A stretch of 17,481 nt of DNA from Sulfurimonas sp. (GTDB lineage: Bacteria; Campylobacterota; Campylobacteria; Campylobacterales; Sulfurimonadaceae), in the NCBI GenBank assembly GCA_022712845.1, contig JAFLJV010000171.1, forward strand, positions 1 to 17,481, in the 5' to 3' direction. Below the pieces are notes generated by a model that saw only the letters and a program-made list of their open reading frames with translations, did not search any database and had not been told where the DNA came from. The first letter of the stretch is position 1. Each line of letters begins with the position of its first letter. The position numbers and the translations under genes are program-made. Below, one piece after another: positions 1-8,172 of the stretch.

Positions 1-1233
1 ATTGTGAAAAAACCTAGTAATGGTAAAAGAGTTGCAATTATTGGAGCTGGACCTGCTGGTTTAACAGCTGCATATTATTTAGCTGCTGATGGTGTTGAAG
101 TTGATGTTTATGAAGAGCTTCCAGTTCTTGGTGGTGAAGTTGCAGTTGGTGTACCTGAGTACAGAATGCCAATTGATAAATACAACCAAGATATTGAATG
201 TGTTAAAGATATGGGTGTTAATTTTATAATTAATTTTAAAGTTAAACCTGATGATATGAGAAGATTTGAAGAGGAATATGATGCAACTATGGTTGCCACA
301 GGAACTCGAATTTCTAAAAAAGTTCGTTGTGATAATGAAAATCCTGAACTAGAAGGTTATTGGTCTTCTATTGAAATGTTAGATCAAATCAATCTTTGGG
401 ATAAGTATGGAATTGGTTCACCTGTTGATTTAACTGGTAAAACAGTTGTATGTGTTGGTGGTGGATTTACATCTATGGATGTTGTTCGTTGTTCTATCCG
501 TGCGGGTGCTAAAAAAGTGATTATGATTTATCGTCGTGATGAAAAAACTATTATCCGTAATACTACCTATGAAGAGTATCATGAAGCTGTAGAAGAGGGA
601 GTTGAATTTATTTTTCACTCTGCTGTTAATAAAATTATTGATGAAGATGGTGTTATTAAGTCACTTGACTTTGATATGTTTGAGCTTGTACCTGATCCTG
701 ATGGTGGTCGTGCAAAACTAGTTCTTATAGAGGGAGCTGGCTTTAACAAAGAGGTTGATTATCTGATTCCAGCTGTTTCTCAGTCAGCTGATTTAAAACT
801 TTTACCTGAAGAATGGGAACTAGATATGACATCTTGGGGGACTATTCAAACAAATGGTAAAGATTATATGACATCAAGAAAAGGTGTTTTTGCTGCTGGA
901 GATTGTGAATATGGTCCTATGACAATTGTTAATGCAGTTGGACAAGCTAGACGTGCGGCTTCTGTTATGAGTAGATATATCCATACAGGGGAGATAACTT
1001 TAACTGATGACGAAATTATGGAAGATCATCTTAAAAAACTAAAAGTTTATGATAAAAAAGAAAAAGTTACTGGTTGGATGCCCGGTGTGCCAAGACAGCA
1101 TAGTGAAGTAGTTGATGTTGATATTCGTAAAACTAACAATAAAGAAGTTAATTTAGGTTTTACTCAAGAAGAAGCTATGAGTGAAGCTGAACGCTGTATG
1201 CGTTGTTATTATATTGCTATGGTAGCGACTTAA
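1..1233 (+). CDS. GltD-like FAD/NAD(P)-dependent oxidoreductase (5' partial), in the NuoF position of a complex I operon
   Basis: Seen: residues are numbered from the GTG at position 4. An FAD-binding GAGPAG motif lies at 14-19, a second dinucleotide-binding GGGFTS at 152-157 followed by YRRDE at 176-180, the FAD-contacting FAAGD at 296-300, and a terminal ERCMRCY motif near 396-402. This is the two-Rossmann layout of the glutamate synthase small subunit (GltD)/NfnB family. Family members normally carry an N-terminal cysteine-rich [4Fe-4S] domain before the NGKRVAIIG strand. Here the frame stays open to the left edge and begins right at that strand, so the gene is probably cut by the window and the GTG at 4 is unlikely to be the true start. 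It ends 15 bp before nuoG1 and is probably co-transcribed with it. Inference: it passes electrons between NAD(P)H and Fe-S clusters of the NuoG proteins, replacing the FMN subunit NuoF, which is not seen next to nuoG. A free-standing GltD-type enzyme is possible but fits the context less well. Confidence 0.85.
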   Translation: MVKKPSNGKRVAIIGAGPAGLTAAYYLAADGVEVDVYEELPVLGGEVAVGVPEYRMPIDKYNQDIECVKDMGVNFIINFKVKPDDMRRFEEEYDATMVATGTRISKKVRCDNENPELEGYWSSIEMLDQINLWDKYGIGSPVDLTGKTVVCVGGGFTSMDVVRCSIRAGAKKVIMIYRRDEKTIIRNTTYEEYHEAVEEGVEFIFHSAVNKIIDEDGVIKSLDFDMFELVPDPDGGRAKLVLIEGAGFNKEVDYLIPAVSQSADLKLLPEEWELDMTSWGTIQTNGKDYMTSRKGVFAAGDCEYGPMTIVNAVGQARRAASVMSRYIHTGEITLTDDEIMEDHLKKLKVYDKKEKVTGWMPGVPRQHSEVVDVDIRKTNNKEVNLGFTQEEAMSEAERCMRCYYIAMVAT

Positions 1234-1248
1234 GTGGTGGAGGTAAAG

Positions 1249-3486
1249 ATGATTAATTTTAAAATCAACGGTATCTCTATAGAGGCTAATAAGGGTGAAA
1301 CAATCTTAACTGCCGCTCGTAGAAACGATATATATATCCCTACTATGTGTTATATATCAAAAACTACACCTTGTGCATCATGTCGTATGTGTGTTGTTGA
1401 GGCTGAGGGTGTTGATGGTTTTGTACTAAGCTGTAATACTCCTGCAGTTGAAGGTGCTGATATTACAACAAATACAGCAGCACTAGAGAATGAAAGAGTA
1501 AACATCATGAAGCTTTATGATGTTAATCATCCTTTAGAGTGTGGTGTTTGTGATAAATCTGGTGAGTGTGATTTACAAAATAAAACTTTAGAGTTTAATA
1601 TAGAGAAACAAAATTTTTCAACACGTGATATATCAAGAGATAGACAAAACTGGGGACTTATTAATTATAACCCATCTCTTTGTATTTTATGTGAAAAATG
1701 TGTACATGTTTGTAATGAAAATATTGGTGATGATGCTATTGAGATAAAAGTTGGTGGATATAGCTCAACAATTGTTCCAAAAGATGCTGATTATTTAGAT
1801 TGTACATTTTGTGGAGAATGTATAGCAGTTTGTCCTGTTGGAGCACTAGTTAGTTCTGGTTTTGAGTATACTGCAAATGCTTGGGAGCTAAGTCGTGTCC
1901 CTGCAACATGTGCTCACTGTTCAGCTGGATGTCCACTAGAATATGAAACTAAACACACAGGAATAAATGGTATGGATGAAATTTATAGAATAAAAAATAA
2001 TTTTGAATTCTCATCACTTTGTGGTGCTGGTCGTTTTGGTTATGATTTTGACAACCAAGCACCTAAAGATAATGATGCCTTTGATAGAGCAATTTCTGCT
2101 ATTAAAAATGCTGAGGCAATTAGATTTTCTTCAATTATTACAAACGAAGAAGCTCATATATTAGAATTATTAAAAGATAAATTAGATATTAAACTTTTTA
2201 ATGATGATGCAAGAAAATTTGCAGAATTTATGAAAGCATATAGTTCTATAAGTGGAAAACTTCATCATAGTGGCTCACTTGACGCAATTAAACAAGCTGA
2301 CGCTGCCATAATTATTGGAAGTAGAATAGCAACTGATAACCCAGGTGTAAGATATGCTTTAACAACTGCTGCTAGACATAATGGAGCAAAAGTAGTTTAT
2401 GCTCATCCTATGGAAGATGTTTTAATGCAAAATGTTATAACACAGTTTATGAAGTATGAAGTGGGAACAGAAGAGGGTGTTATGGCTATTTTAGCTCATG
2501 CTATTTTAGAAAACGCTGATTTAGATGAAGATGAGAAAGCTTTCTTTGATGATTTAGACTTAGGTTATATTTATGCTGAGACAAATATTGGTGATGAAGA
2601 GTTAGATGATATGATTAAATCATTTAAAAGATGTAAAAATCATGTTTTAATTATAGGTAATGATTTAATTGCACATGAATGTTCTAACAATATAGCAAAA
2701 CTAGCAGCACTAATTGAAAAATATAGTGACTTCTCTATAGTTATAGTTCCTCGTGAAATAAATACACTTGGGGTCTCACTTATAAACACACTTGATAAAG
2801 ATGAAGAATTAGATAATGTTGTAGGCTACAACGCTAATGGTTCATTTGTAATATCTTCTTTAGAAAATTCAGATTTAGCAGTACCAGCACTTAATCAACA
2901 AGAGGGAACTGTTATAAATATTGATAATAGAGTTTTACCAACAAATGTTGCATTAGAATTTAATGGATATACACTCAATGATATTGCAAATGCTTTTGGT
3001 ATTACTAATGAAAATACTGTTGATTACACAAAAGAGTTAAGTAATGATGTTGGTTTTAAAAATATAGCATTTGATGATTTAGAAAATTATTTAGCAAAAA
3101 TGGGTGAAGATGTTCGTGGGTATTTACTTGATGAAGTTAAAAAAGATTCAAATGGCAAACTAGAAGAGTTAGATGATTTACCTGAGTATAACGGTACAGT
3201 TATTTATCATTGTGATCCTGTTTTACAATTTAATGCACATACAAACGAAACAAAACAATTAGAAAAAGATAAATATTTAAGAGGTTCTGCACAATTTTGT
3301 GTAGCAGCTAGAATTTCAGATGGTGATAATGTAGAGTTGTCATTTGGTAATATTAAAATACAAAGAGAATTTAAATTAGATAGTGAACTTAAGGGAACAA
3401 TAGCACTAAATCCCACGTATGATATTGGTATAGATGCTAACAGATATAGATTTGATAAATCCAAAATAGTGAGAGTAGTCCAATGA
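1249..3486 (+). CDS. nuoG: NADH-quinone oxidoreductase subunit G, first copy (NuoG1)
   Basis: Peripheral-arm iron-sulfur subunit of complex I, 745 aa. The frame opens at GTG 1234, but GGAGG at 1239-1243 sits 5 bp before ATG 1249, so 1249 is preferred. Ligand sets in order: [2Fe-2S] C34, C45, C48, C62; His/Cys3 cluster H94, C98, C101, C107; an eight-Cys two-cluster unit C145, C148, C151, C155 and C185, C188, C191, C195; and an N7-type cluster C221, C224, C228, C258. A degenerate molybdopterin-oxidoreductase-like domain fills the C-terminal half. E. coli and Thermus NuoG keep only one cluster in the middle unit, so this protein should carry one extra [4Fe-4S]. It overlaps nuoG2 by 4 bp (ATGA), which suggests translational coupling. 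Its similarity to nuoG2 runs the full length, so the pair is a tandem duplication. It most likely relays electrons towards NuoI. Confidence 0.93.
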   Translation: MINFKINGISIEANKGETILTAARRNDIYIPTMCYISKTTPCASCRMCVVEAEGVDGFVLSCNTPAVEGADITTNTAALENERVNIMKLYDVNHPLECGVCDKSGECDLQNKTLEFNIEKQNFSTRDISRDRQNWGLINYNPSLCILCEKCVHVCNENIGDDAIEIKVGGYSSTIVPKDADYLDCTFCGECIAVCPVGALVSSGFEYTANAWELSRVPATCAHCSAGCPLEYETKHTGINGMDEIYRIKNNFEFSSLCGAGRFGYDFDNQAPKDNDAFDRAISAIKNAEAIRFSSIITNEEAHILELLKDKLDIKLFNDDARKFAEFMKAYSSISGKLHHSGSLDAIKQADAAIIIGSRIATDNPGVRYALTTAARHNGAKVVYAHPMEDVLMQNVITQFMKYEVGTEEGVMAILAHAILENADLDEDEKAFFDDLDLGYIYAETNIGDEELDDMIKSFKRCKNHVLIIGNDLIAHECSNNIAKLAALIEKYSDFSIVIVPREINTLGVSLINTLDKDEELDNVVGYNANGSFVISSLENSDLAVPALNQQEGTVINIDNRVLPTNVALEFNGYTLNDIANAFGITNENTVDYTKELSNDVGFKNIAFDDLENYLAKMGEDVRGYLLDEVKKDSNGKLEELDDLPEYNGTVIYHCDPVLQFNAHTNETKQLEKDKYLRGSAQFCVAARISDGDNVELSFGNIKIQREFKLDSELKGTIALNPTYDIGIDANRYRFDKSKIVRVVQ

Positions 3487-5969
3487 GTAAAATTACTATA
3501 AATATTGACGGTAGAGACATAGAGACGCAAGAGGGTGAGTTTATACTTAACGCTGCTCGTGCAAATGACATCTATATACCAGCAATTTGTTATTTAACAA
3601 GGTGTAGTCCAACACTAGCTTGTCGTATATGTCTTGTTGAAGCGGATGGAAAACAGGTTTATTCTTGTAATGCAAAATCAAAAGATGGTATGCAGATTAC
3701 AACATCAACTGAAAATATTGAAAAAGAACGCCGTGCAATTATGGAGGTATATGATGTAAATCATCCTCTTCAATGTGGTGTTTGTGATCAATCAGGAGAG
3801 TGTGAGCTACAAAACTATACACTTGATTTAGCTGTTGATTCTCAAAACTATGCAGTTGGAGACGTAAATAGAGAAGATATAGATTGGGGTCATCTACACT
3901 ATAACCCAGGTTTATGTATAGTTTGTGAAAGATGTGTTACTGCATGTAAAGATATGATTGGTGATAATTCACTAAAAACTATCCCAAGAGGTGCTGACCC
4001 ACTTGATCCTGATTATAAAACCTCTATGCCAAAAGATGCTTATGCAATGTGGAATAAGTTAAATAAATCGGTTATTGGTTTAACAAGTGAAGAAGAGATG
4101 CTTGATTGTACATCTTGTGGAGAGTGTGCGGCAGTTTGTCCTGTTGGTGCTTTAGTTGATACTCACTTTATTTATAAAACAAATGCGTGGGAACTTACTC
4201 AAATCCCTGCTACTTGTGGACACTGTTCAGCTGGATGTCAAATCTCTTATGATGTTAAACATACAAGTATCTCTGATACAACTGAAAAAATTTATCGTGT
4301 TATGAATGAGTGGAATTATGTTTCACTTTGTGGTGCTGGTAGATATGGATTTGATTACCAAAATGAAGTTCAAAGTAAAGATGAAGTTGCATTTGCAAAT
4401 GCAATAGAGGCATTTAAAAAAGCTGATACTATAGAGTTTACTTCAACTATTACAAATGAAGAAGCTTTAATCCTTCAAAAACTCAAACAAAAACTTGGAC
4501 TTAAACTTGTAAACAGTGAAGCAAAAGCATTTCAAACTTTCTTAAATGATTATAGTGAGATAAGTGGAACTAAACTTTACGGTAATAATTTACAAAATAC
4601 TCATAACTCAAACTTTGTTATCTCAGTTGGAACAGCTATAAAAAGTGATAATCCAAATGCAAGATATGCATTAAATAACTCTATGACTGTAAATAAAGGT
4701 GCTGGGATATATTTTCACCCTCTACAAGATCCTATTATAGAAGATCTTGCTAAAGGTATTATGAGTGTTAAACATGCTCCACTTCAAGAAGAGGCTGTTC
4801 TTTATCTTATTCTTGATCTATTTGGAAATAAAGAGAAACTTCCATCAGATGTTGTCGAGTATTTAGCATCTTTTCACTCTGATAAAACTATAACAGTAAC
4901 AGAGACTATAAAAGAAAAAGTGGTTGAGATAGTTAAAGAGATGAAAGTAAATGAAGAAACTGGTGAAGAAGAAGAGGTTGAAGTAGAAAAATCTAAAATG
5001 GTTCCTAAAAAAGTTGAAAAAGAAGTAGTTATAGATGATAACGCTCTTTTAAGTATTTTAGGTGCTGATGATAATTTTATGGAAGCACTAGAGAAAAACC
5101 TTAAAAAGAAAGATACTTTTGCACTAATAGCTGGACCAGATTTATATACTCATCCAAATTCTAAAAATCTTGCTCGTTTACTTGGACTTATTGAAAAATA
5201 TAGTGAGTTTGAAATCACTATGATACCAACACTTACTAACTCACTTGGTGTTGCTTTAATTTGTGAGCTTGATGATGAAAAAGGTTCATTCAGTGTTGGA
5301 TATAACACTAAAGGTGACTTCACTTTATCTGCTTTAGGTGATGGTGACTTAGATATGCCAGCAATTAATCAGCAAGAGGGAACTCTAACAAGTATAAACA
5401 AAAGAGTAAATCCTACAAATGCAGCTATTGGTTATAAGGGTTATGAGCTTAATGACATAGCAAATGCTTTTGGTCTTAAGGTTAAAAATACAATCGATTA
5501 TACGGTGCAACTTCCGTTAGAAGTTGGCTTTGAAGCTAAGAATTTTGATGATTTACCAAATCACTATGATAATGATGGTAGTGAGCATCGTGGATATGTT
5601 TTAAATAACATAAGTGTAAATATAAATGGTGATGAGTTAGTAGATAAATTTGATGATACAGTTTTAAGTGGTACCTTGATTTATTTAGCAAACCCAGTAA
5701 GACAATTTAGTGATTTTACAAATAAAACTACAAATTTAGATGAAATTAGTGGTGTTTATATGAGTGAAGAGTTTTTAAGTAAATCTGATTTTAATGAAGG
5801 AGATAGTGTGAGAGTAAAAAGCCAAAATGGCGAGCTTATTGCTAATATCGTAAGTGATAATAAAATCCTTGGAGATATAGCATTTCTTCCAACATTTGAT
5901 TCTAAAATAAATTCAGAAGCATTGTTTAGCTCATACCGCTTTGCAACAGCTTCGATTGAAAAGGTGTAA
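3483..5969 (+). CDS. nuoG: NADH-quinone oxidoreductase subunit G, second copy (NuoG2)
   Basis: Second complex I iron-sulfur subunit, 828 aa, starting in the ATGA overlap with nuoG1. It keeps the same ligand sets: C36, C47, C50, C62 for [2Fe-2S]; H94, C98, C101, C107; C145, C148, C151, C155 with C209, C212, C215, C219; and C245, C248, C252, C283 for an N7-type cluster. It differs from NuoG1 by about 24 extra residues between the two middle cluster motifs and by a strongly charged Glu/Lys stretch at about 470-518, which accounts for much of its extra length. The flanks of that stretch align clearly with NuoG1, for example the shared LIEKYS and NSLGV/NTLGV segments. Both copies look intact, so neither is an obvious pseudogene. 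Inference: the two NuoG proteins may work in series, or one may dock the GltD-like flavoprotein or a ferredoxin/flavodoxin. Their division of labour cannot be read from sequence. Confidence 0.92.
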   Translation: MSKITINIDGRDIETQEGEFILNAARANDIYIPAICYLTRCSPTLACRICLVEADGKQVYSCNAKSKDGMQITTSTENIEKERRAIMEVYDVNHPLQCGVCDQSGECELQNYTLDLAVDSQNYAVGDVNREDIDWGHLHYNPGLCIVCERCVTACKDMIGDNSLKTIPRGADPLDPDYKTSMPKDAYAMWNKLNKSVIGLTSEEEMLDCTSCGECAAVCPVGALVDTHFIYKTNAWELTQIPATCGHCSAGCQISYDVKHTSISDTTEKIYRVMNEWNYVSLCGAGRYGFDYQNEVQSKDEVAFANAIEAFKKADTIEFTSTITNEEALILQKLKQKLGLKLVNSEAKAFQTFLNDYSEISGTKLYGNNLQNTHNSNFVISVGTAIKSDNPNARYALNNSMTVNKGAGIYFHPLQDPIIEDLAKGIMSVKHAPLQEEAVLYLILDLFGNKEKLPSDVVEYLASFHSDKTITVTETIKEKVVEIVKEMKVNEETGEEEEVEVEKSKMVPKKVEKEVVIDDNALLSILGADDNFMEALEKNLKKKDTFALIAGPDLYTHPNSKNLARLLGLIEKYSEFEITMIPTLTNSLGVALICELDDEKGSFSVGYNTKGDFTLSALGDGDLDMPAINQQEGTLTSINKRVNPTNAAIGYKGYELNDIANAFGLKVKNTIDYTVQLPLEVGFEAKNFDDLPNHYDNDGSEHRGYVLNNISVNINGDELVDKFDDTVLSGTLIYLANPVRQFSDFTNKTTNLDEISGVYMSEEFLSKSDFNEGDSVRVKSQNGELIANIVSDNKILGDIAFLPTFDSKINSEALFSSYRFATASIEKV

Positions 5970-5972
5970 TAT

Positions 5973-6959
5973 ATGGAAACAGCATATTTAATTGAAACGG
6001 TTATAAAAATCGTTGTAGTTTTACTTATATTTTCAGCTCTTGCTGGCATAGGTACATATTTTGAAAGAAAAATATTAGCATTTATGCAGCGTCGTCTTGG
6101 ACCAATGAATGTTGGACCTTACGGTTTGCTTCAAGTTGCGGCAGATGGTATTAAGCTATTTACAAAAGAAGATATTGTTCCTTCTAATGTAGTTTCTCGT
6201 ATCTTTAAAATAGCACCTGTTATAACTGCTGCAACTGCTTTTATGGCAGCGGCAGCTATTCCTTTTTTACCATCTTTTACACTTTTTGGATATGAAGTTC
6301 ATCCAATAATTGCAGATATAAATATAGGTATTTTATATATTTTAGGGGTTATGGGTATCGGTCTTTATGGTCCGCTCCTTGGTGGTATGGCATCTGCAAA
6401 TAAATTTTCACTTTTATCTGCTGCTCGTGCTGCTGCTGTATTTATCTCTTACGAAGTAATTACGGGTTTATCAATTTTAGCTCCAATTATGATGGTTGGC
6501 TCATTATCTCTAATTGATTTTAATGATTATCAAGCTGGTGGTATTGGTAGTTGGATTATTTGGTCTCAACCTGTTGCGTTTATTCTATTTTGGATAGCAG
6601 CATTTGCTGAAACTGGTCGTACACCATTTCACTTAATTGCAAATGATCATGAAATTATTGATGGTTTTGGTACTGAGTATTCTGGCATGAGATGGGGACT
6701 TTTCTTCATTGGTGAGTATGCAAATATGTTCTTTATCTCTTTTGTTATCTCTCTTCTTTTCTTAGGTGGATATGGAGATGGAAGCCTTTTAGGTGCTTTA
6801 GGACTTTTAGCTAAAGTTGCATTTTTCTTTTTCTTTTTCTTATGGACAAGAGCAGCTTGGCCAGATGTAAGACCAGATCAATTGATGTGGTTATGCTGGA
6901 AAGTATTAATGCCAATAGCTGTGATTAACATTGTAATCACTGGCATAGTGATGATGTAA
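5973..6959 (+). CDS. nuoH: NADH-quinone oxidoreductase subunit H (membrane anchor at the quinone site)
   Basis: 328 aa polytopic membrane protein with about eight hydrophobic helices. It joins the peripheral arm to the membrane arm and forms part of the quinone pocket. Family signatures are clear: the ERKILAFMQRRLGP and GPYGLLQVAADGIKL segments near the N-terminus, the GTEYSGMRWGLFFIGEY segment in the middle, and WPDVRPDQLMWLCWK near the C-terminus. Start ATG 5973 is preceded by AAGGTG at 5961-5966, which overlaps the end of nuoG2. One oddity is the cytoplasmic loop at 213-229. In most NuoH proteins it reads close to PFDLPEAE.ELV, but here it is PFHLIANDHEII, losing the usual Asp and two of the usual Glu residues and keeping Glu at 227. 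A (TTTTTC)3 run at 6822-6839 encodes a poly-Phe patch in a late helix. Confidence 0.96.
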   Translation: METAYLIETVIKIVVVLLIFSALAGIGTYFERKILAFMQRRLGPMNVGPYGLLQVAADGIKLFTKEDIVPSNVVSRIFKIAPVITAATAFMAAAAIPFLPSFTLFGYEVHPIIADINIGILYILGVMGIGLYGPLLGGMASANKFSLLSAARAAAVFISYEVITGLSILAPIMMVGSLSLIDFNDYQAGGIGSWIIWSQPVAFILFWIAAFAETGRTPFHLIANDHEIIDGFGTEYSGMRWGLFFIGEYANMFFISFVISLLFLGGYGDGSLLGALGLLAKVAFFFFFFLWTRAAWPDVRPDQLMWLCWKVLMPIAVINIVITGIVMM

Positions 6960-6968
6960 GGGGTGATG

Positions 6969-7583
6969 ATGAATAATAATGAATTTAATGATAGAGATAT
7001 CTCTAATGATTACTTCTTAGTAGATATAGAGGATTATCCAACTGATGGTTGGGGTAAGTTTAAAAGAGTTGTAAAAAGAACTTTTAGAGGTGAACTTTTT
7101 GTAGGTTTATGGGTTGTATTTCGTGAGATGATTAGGTTTGATACTCACACGATTAAGTATCCAGAAGAGAAAATGCCAATAGGACCGAGATATCGTGCAG
7201 TGCATGAGATGAAAAGACTTTGGGAGTCTGATACTGAGAGATGTATTGGATGTGGATTATGTGAGAAGATTTGTATATCTAATTGTATTAGAATTGATAC
7301 AAAAATTGATGAAAATTCTCGTAAAGAGGTTAGTGAATACAGTATTAACCTTGGTCGTTGTATCTTTTGTGGTTATTGTGCTGAAGTTTGTCCAGAACTT
7401 GCGATTGTTCACGGTGGTGAGTATGAAAATGCAAGTGATCAAAGGGAGCATTTTGTAATGTATGAAGATATGTTAACACCACTAGATAAGATGAGAGCTG
7501 GAACACAGACGGAGTTTGAAGGTTTTGGTGCTATTACACCACATGAAGAAGAGCGTGTTAAAAAAACACCTCTAGCATATTAA
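6969..7583 (+). CDS. nuoI: NADH-quinone oxidoreductase subunit I (2x[4Fe-4S] ferredoxin-like)
   Basis: Peripheral-arm subunit that holds clusters N6a and N6b and carries electrons from NuoG towards the quinone site. It is 204 aa from ATG 6969. GTG 6963 and ATG 6966 are also in frame, but AAGGGG at 6958-6963 is best spaced for 6969. Two cluster motifs are visible: C92, C95, C98, C102 and C131, C134, C137, C141-P142. Each set's last cysteine goes to the other set's cluster in the usual ferredoxin manner. The first motif ends in Cys-Ile instead of the common Cys-Pro; all ligands are present. The protein has an acidic N-terminal extension of about 20 residues and a charged tail after residue 150, both longer than in E. 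coli NuoI. It sits directly after nuoH, the normal operon order. Confidence 0.95.
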   Translation: MNNNEFNDRDISNDYFLVDIEDYPTDGWGKFKRVVKRTFRGELFVGLWVVFREMIRFDTHTIKYPEEKMPIGPRYRAVHEMKRLWESDTERCIGCGLCEKICISNCIRIDTKIDENSRKEVSEYSINLGRCIFCGYCAEVCPELAIVHGGEYENASDQREHFVMYEDMLTPLDKMRAGTQTEFEGFGAITPHEEERVKKTPLAY

Positions 7584-7593
7584 GGAGTTCATT

Positions 7594-8172
7594 ATGTTTG
7601 AAGCGATTGCATTTTATCTGTTTTCTTTTTTAACAATTTCGATGTTTTACATCACAGTTACTACATCACAGGCATTATATGCTTTAACAGCATTAGCAGC
7701 AGGAATGATTTTTATATCAGCATTTTTCTTTATCTTAGGAGCTGACTTCTTAGGTGCAGTACAAATTATGGTTTATTCAGGTGCTGTAATGGCATTATAC
7801 GCTTTTGGTATGATGTTTTTTGATACAACAAGAGAAGTAAAAGAGAAACAAGGTAATAAATTTGTAATAGTTGGTTTAAGTCTTGTAGCAGCTGTTTTAA
7901 TTGTTGTTATTTTTGCTGCTCCAATTGTAACTGATAATATAACTGCTCTTTATCCAATGACAGAAGGTGTTGGTAATACTCAAGATGTTGGAATGGTTTT
8001 ATTTACTAAGTATTTAGTTCCATTTGAAGTAGCGGCAGTGATGCTACTTGTTGCAATGATCTCAGGTATTATTTTAGCTGGAAAGAAAATGGATTTATCT
8101 CTTACTCTTATGGATGAAGATGAAATTAAAGAGATGAAAAGAGAAGAAGAAAATAAAAAGGTTTTATTATGA
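7594..8172 (+). CDS. nuoJ: NADH-quinone oxidoreductase subunit J
   Basis: 192 aa integral membrane subunit of the proton-translocating arm with about five hydrophobic helices and a charged cytoplasmic C-terminal tail rich in Glu and Lys (about 170-192). The family signature is the third-helix segment GADFLGAVQIMVYSGAVMA around residues 49-67, whose Tyr-Ser-Gly-Ala-Val core matches the conserved NuoJ helix that contains the pi-bulge involved in the coupling movement. AAGGAG at 7582-7587 overlaps the nuoI stop and lies 6 bp before ATG 7594. The 3' end overlaps nuoK by ATGA, so the two are likely coupled in translation. Confidence 0.95.
   Translation: MFEAIAFYLFSFLTISMFYITVTTSQALYALTALAAGMIFISAFFFILGADFLGAVQIMVYSGAVMALYAFGMMFFDTTREVKEKQGNKFVIVGLSLVAAVLIVVIFAAPIVTDNITALYPMTEGVGNTQDVGMVLFTKYLVPFEVAAVMLLVAMISGIILAGKKMDLSLTLMDEDEIKEMKREEENKKVLL

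Noticed and set aside
4..6. GTG as true start of the GltD-like gene
   Set aside because: The frame stays open to the window edge and the family's N-terminal cysteine-rich domain would be missing; a cut gene is more likely.
1234..1248. Upstream GTG start for nuoG1
   Set aside because: The two GTG codons lie within or before the GGAGG ribosome site; ATG 1249 has ideal spacing, and the protein from there starts like NuoG2 (MINFKING versus MSKITING-type start).
3207..3530. Minus-strand ORF of 107 codons across the nuoG1-nuoG2 junction
   Set aside because: It is fully covered by two strong + strand genes with conserved cysteine motifs, and the encoded protein shows no recognisable domain.
5973..6959. 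NuoH-like subunit of a membrane-bound hydrogenase or formate hydrogenlyase instead of complex I
   Set aside because: The following order nuoI-J-K-L-M-N, with separate J, K, M and N genes, is that of complex I.
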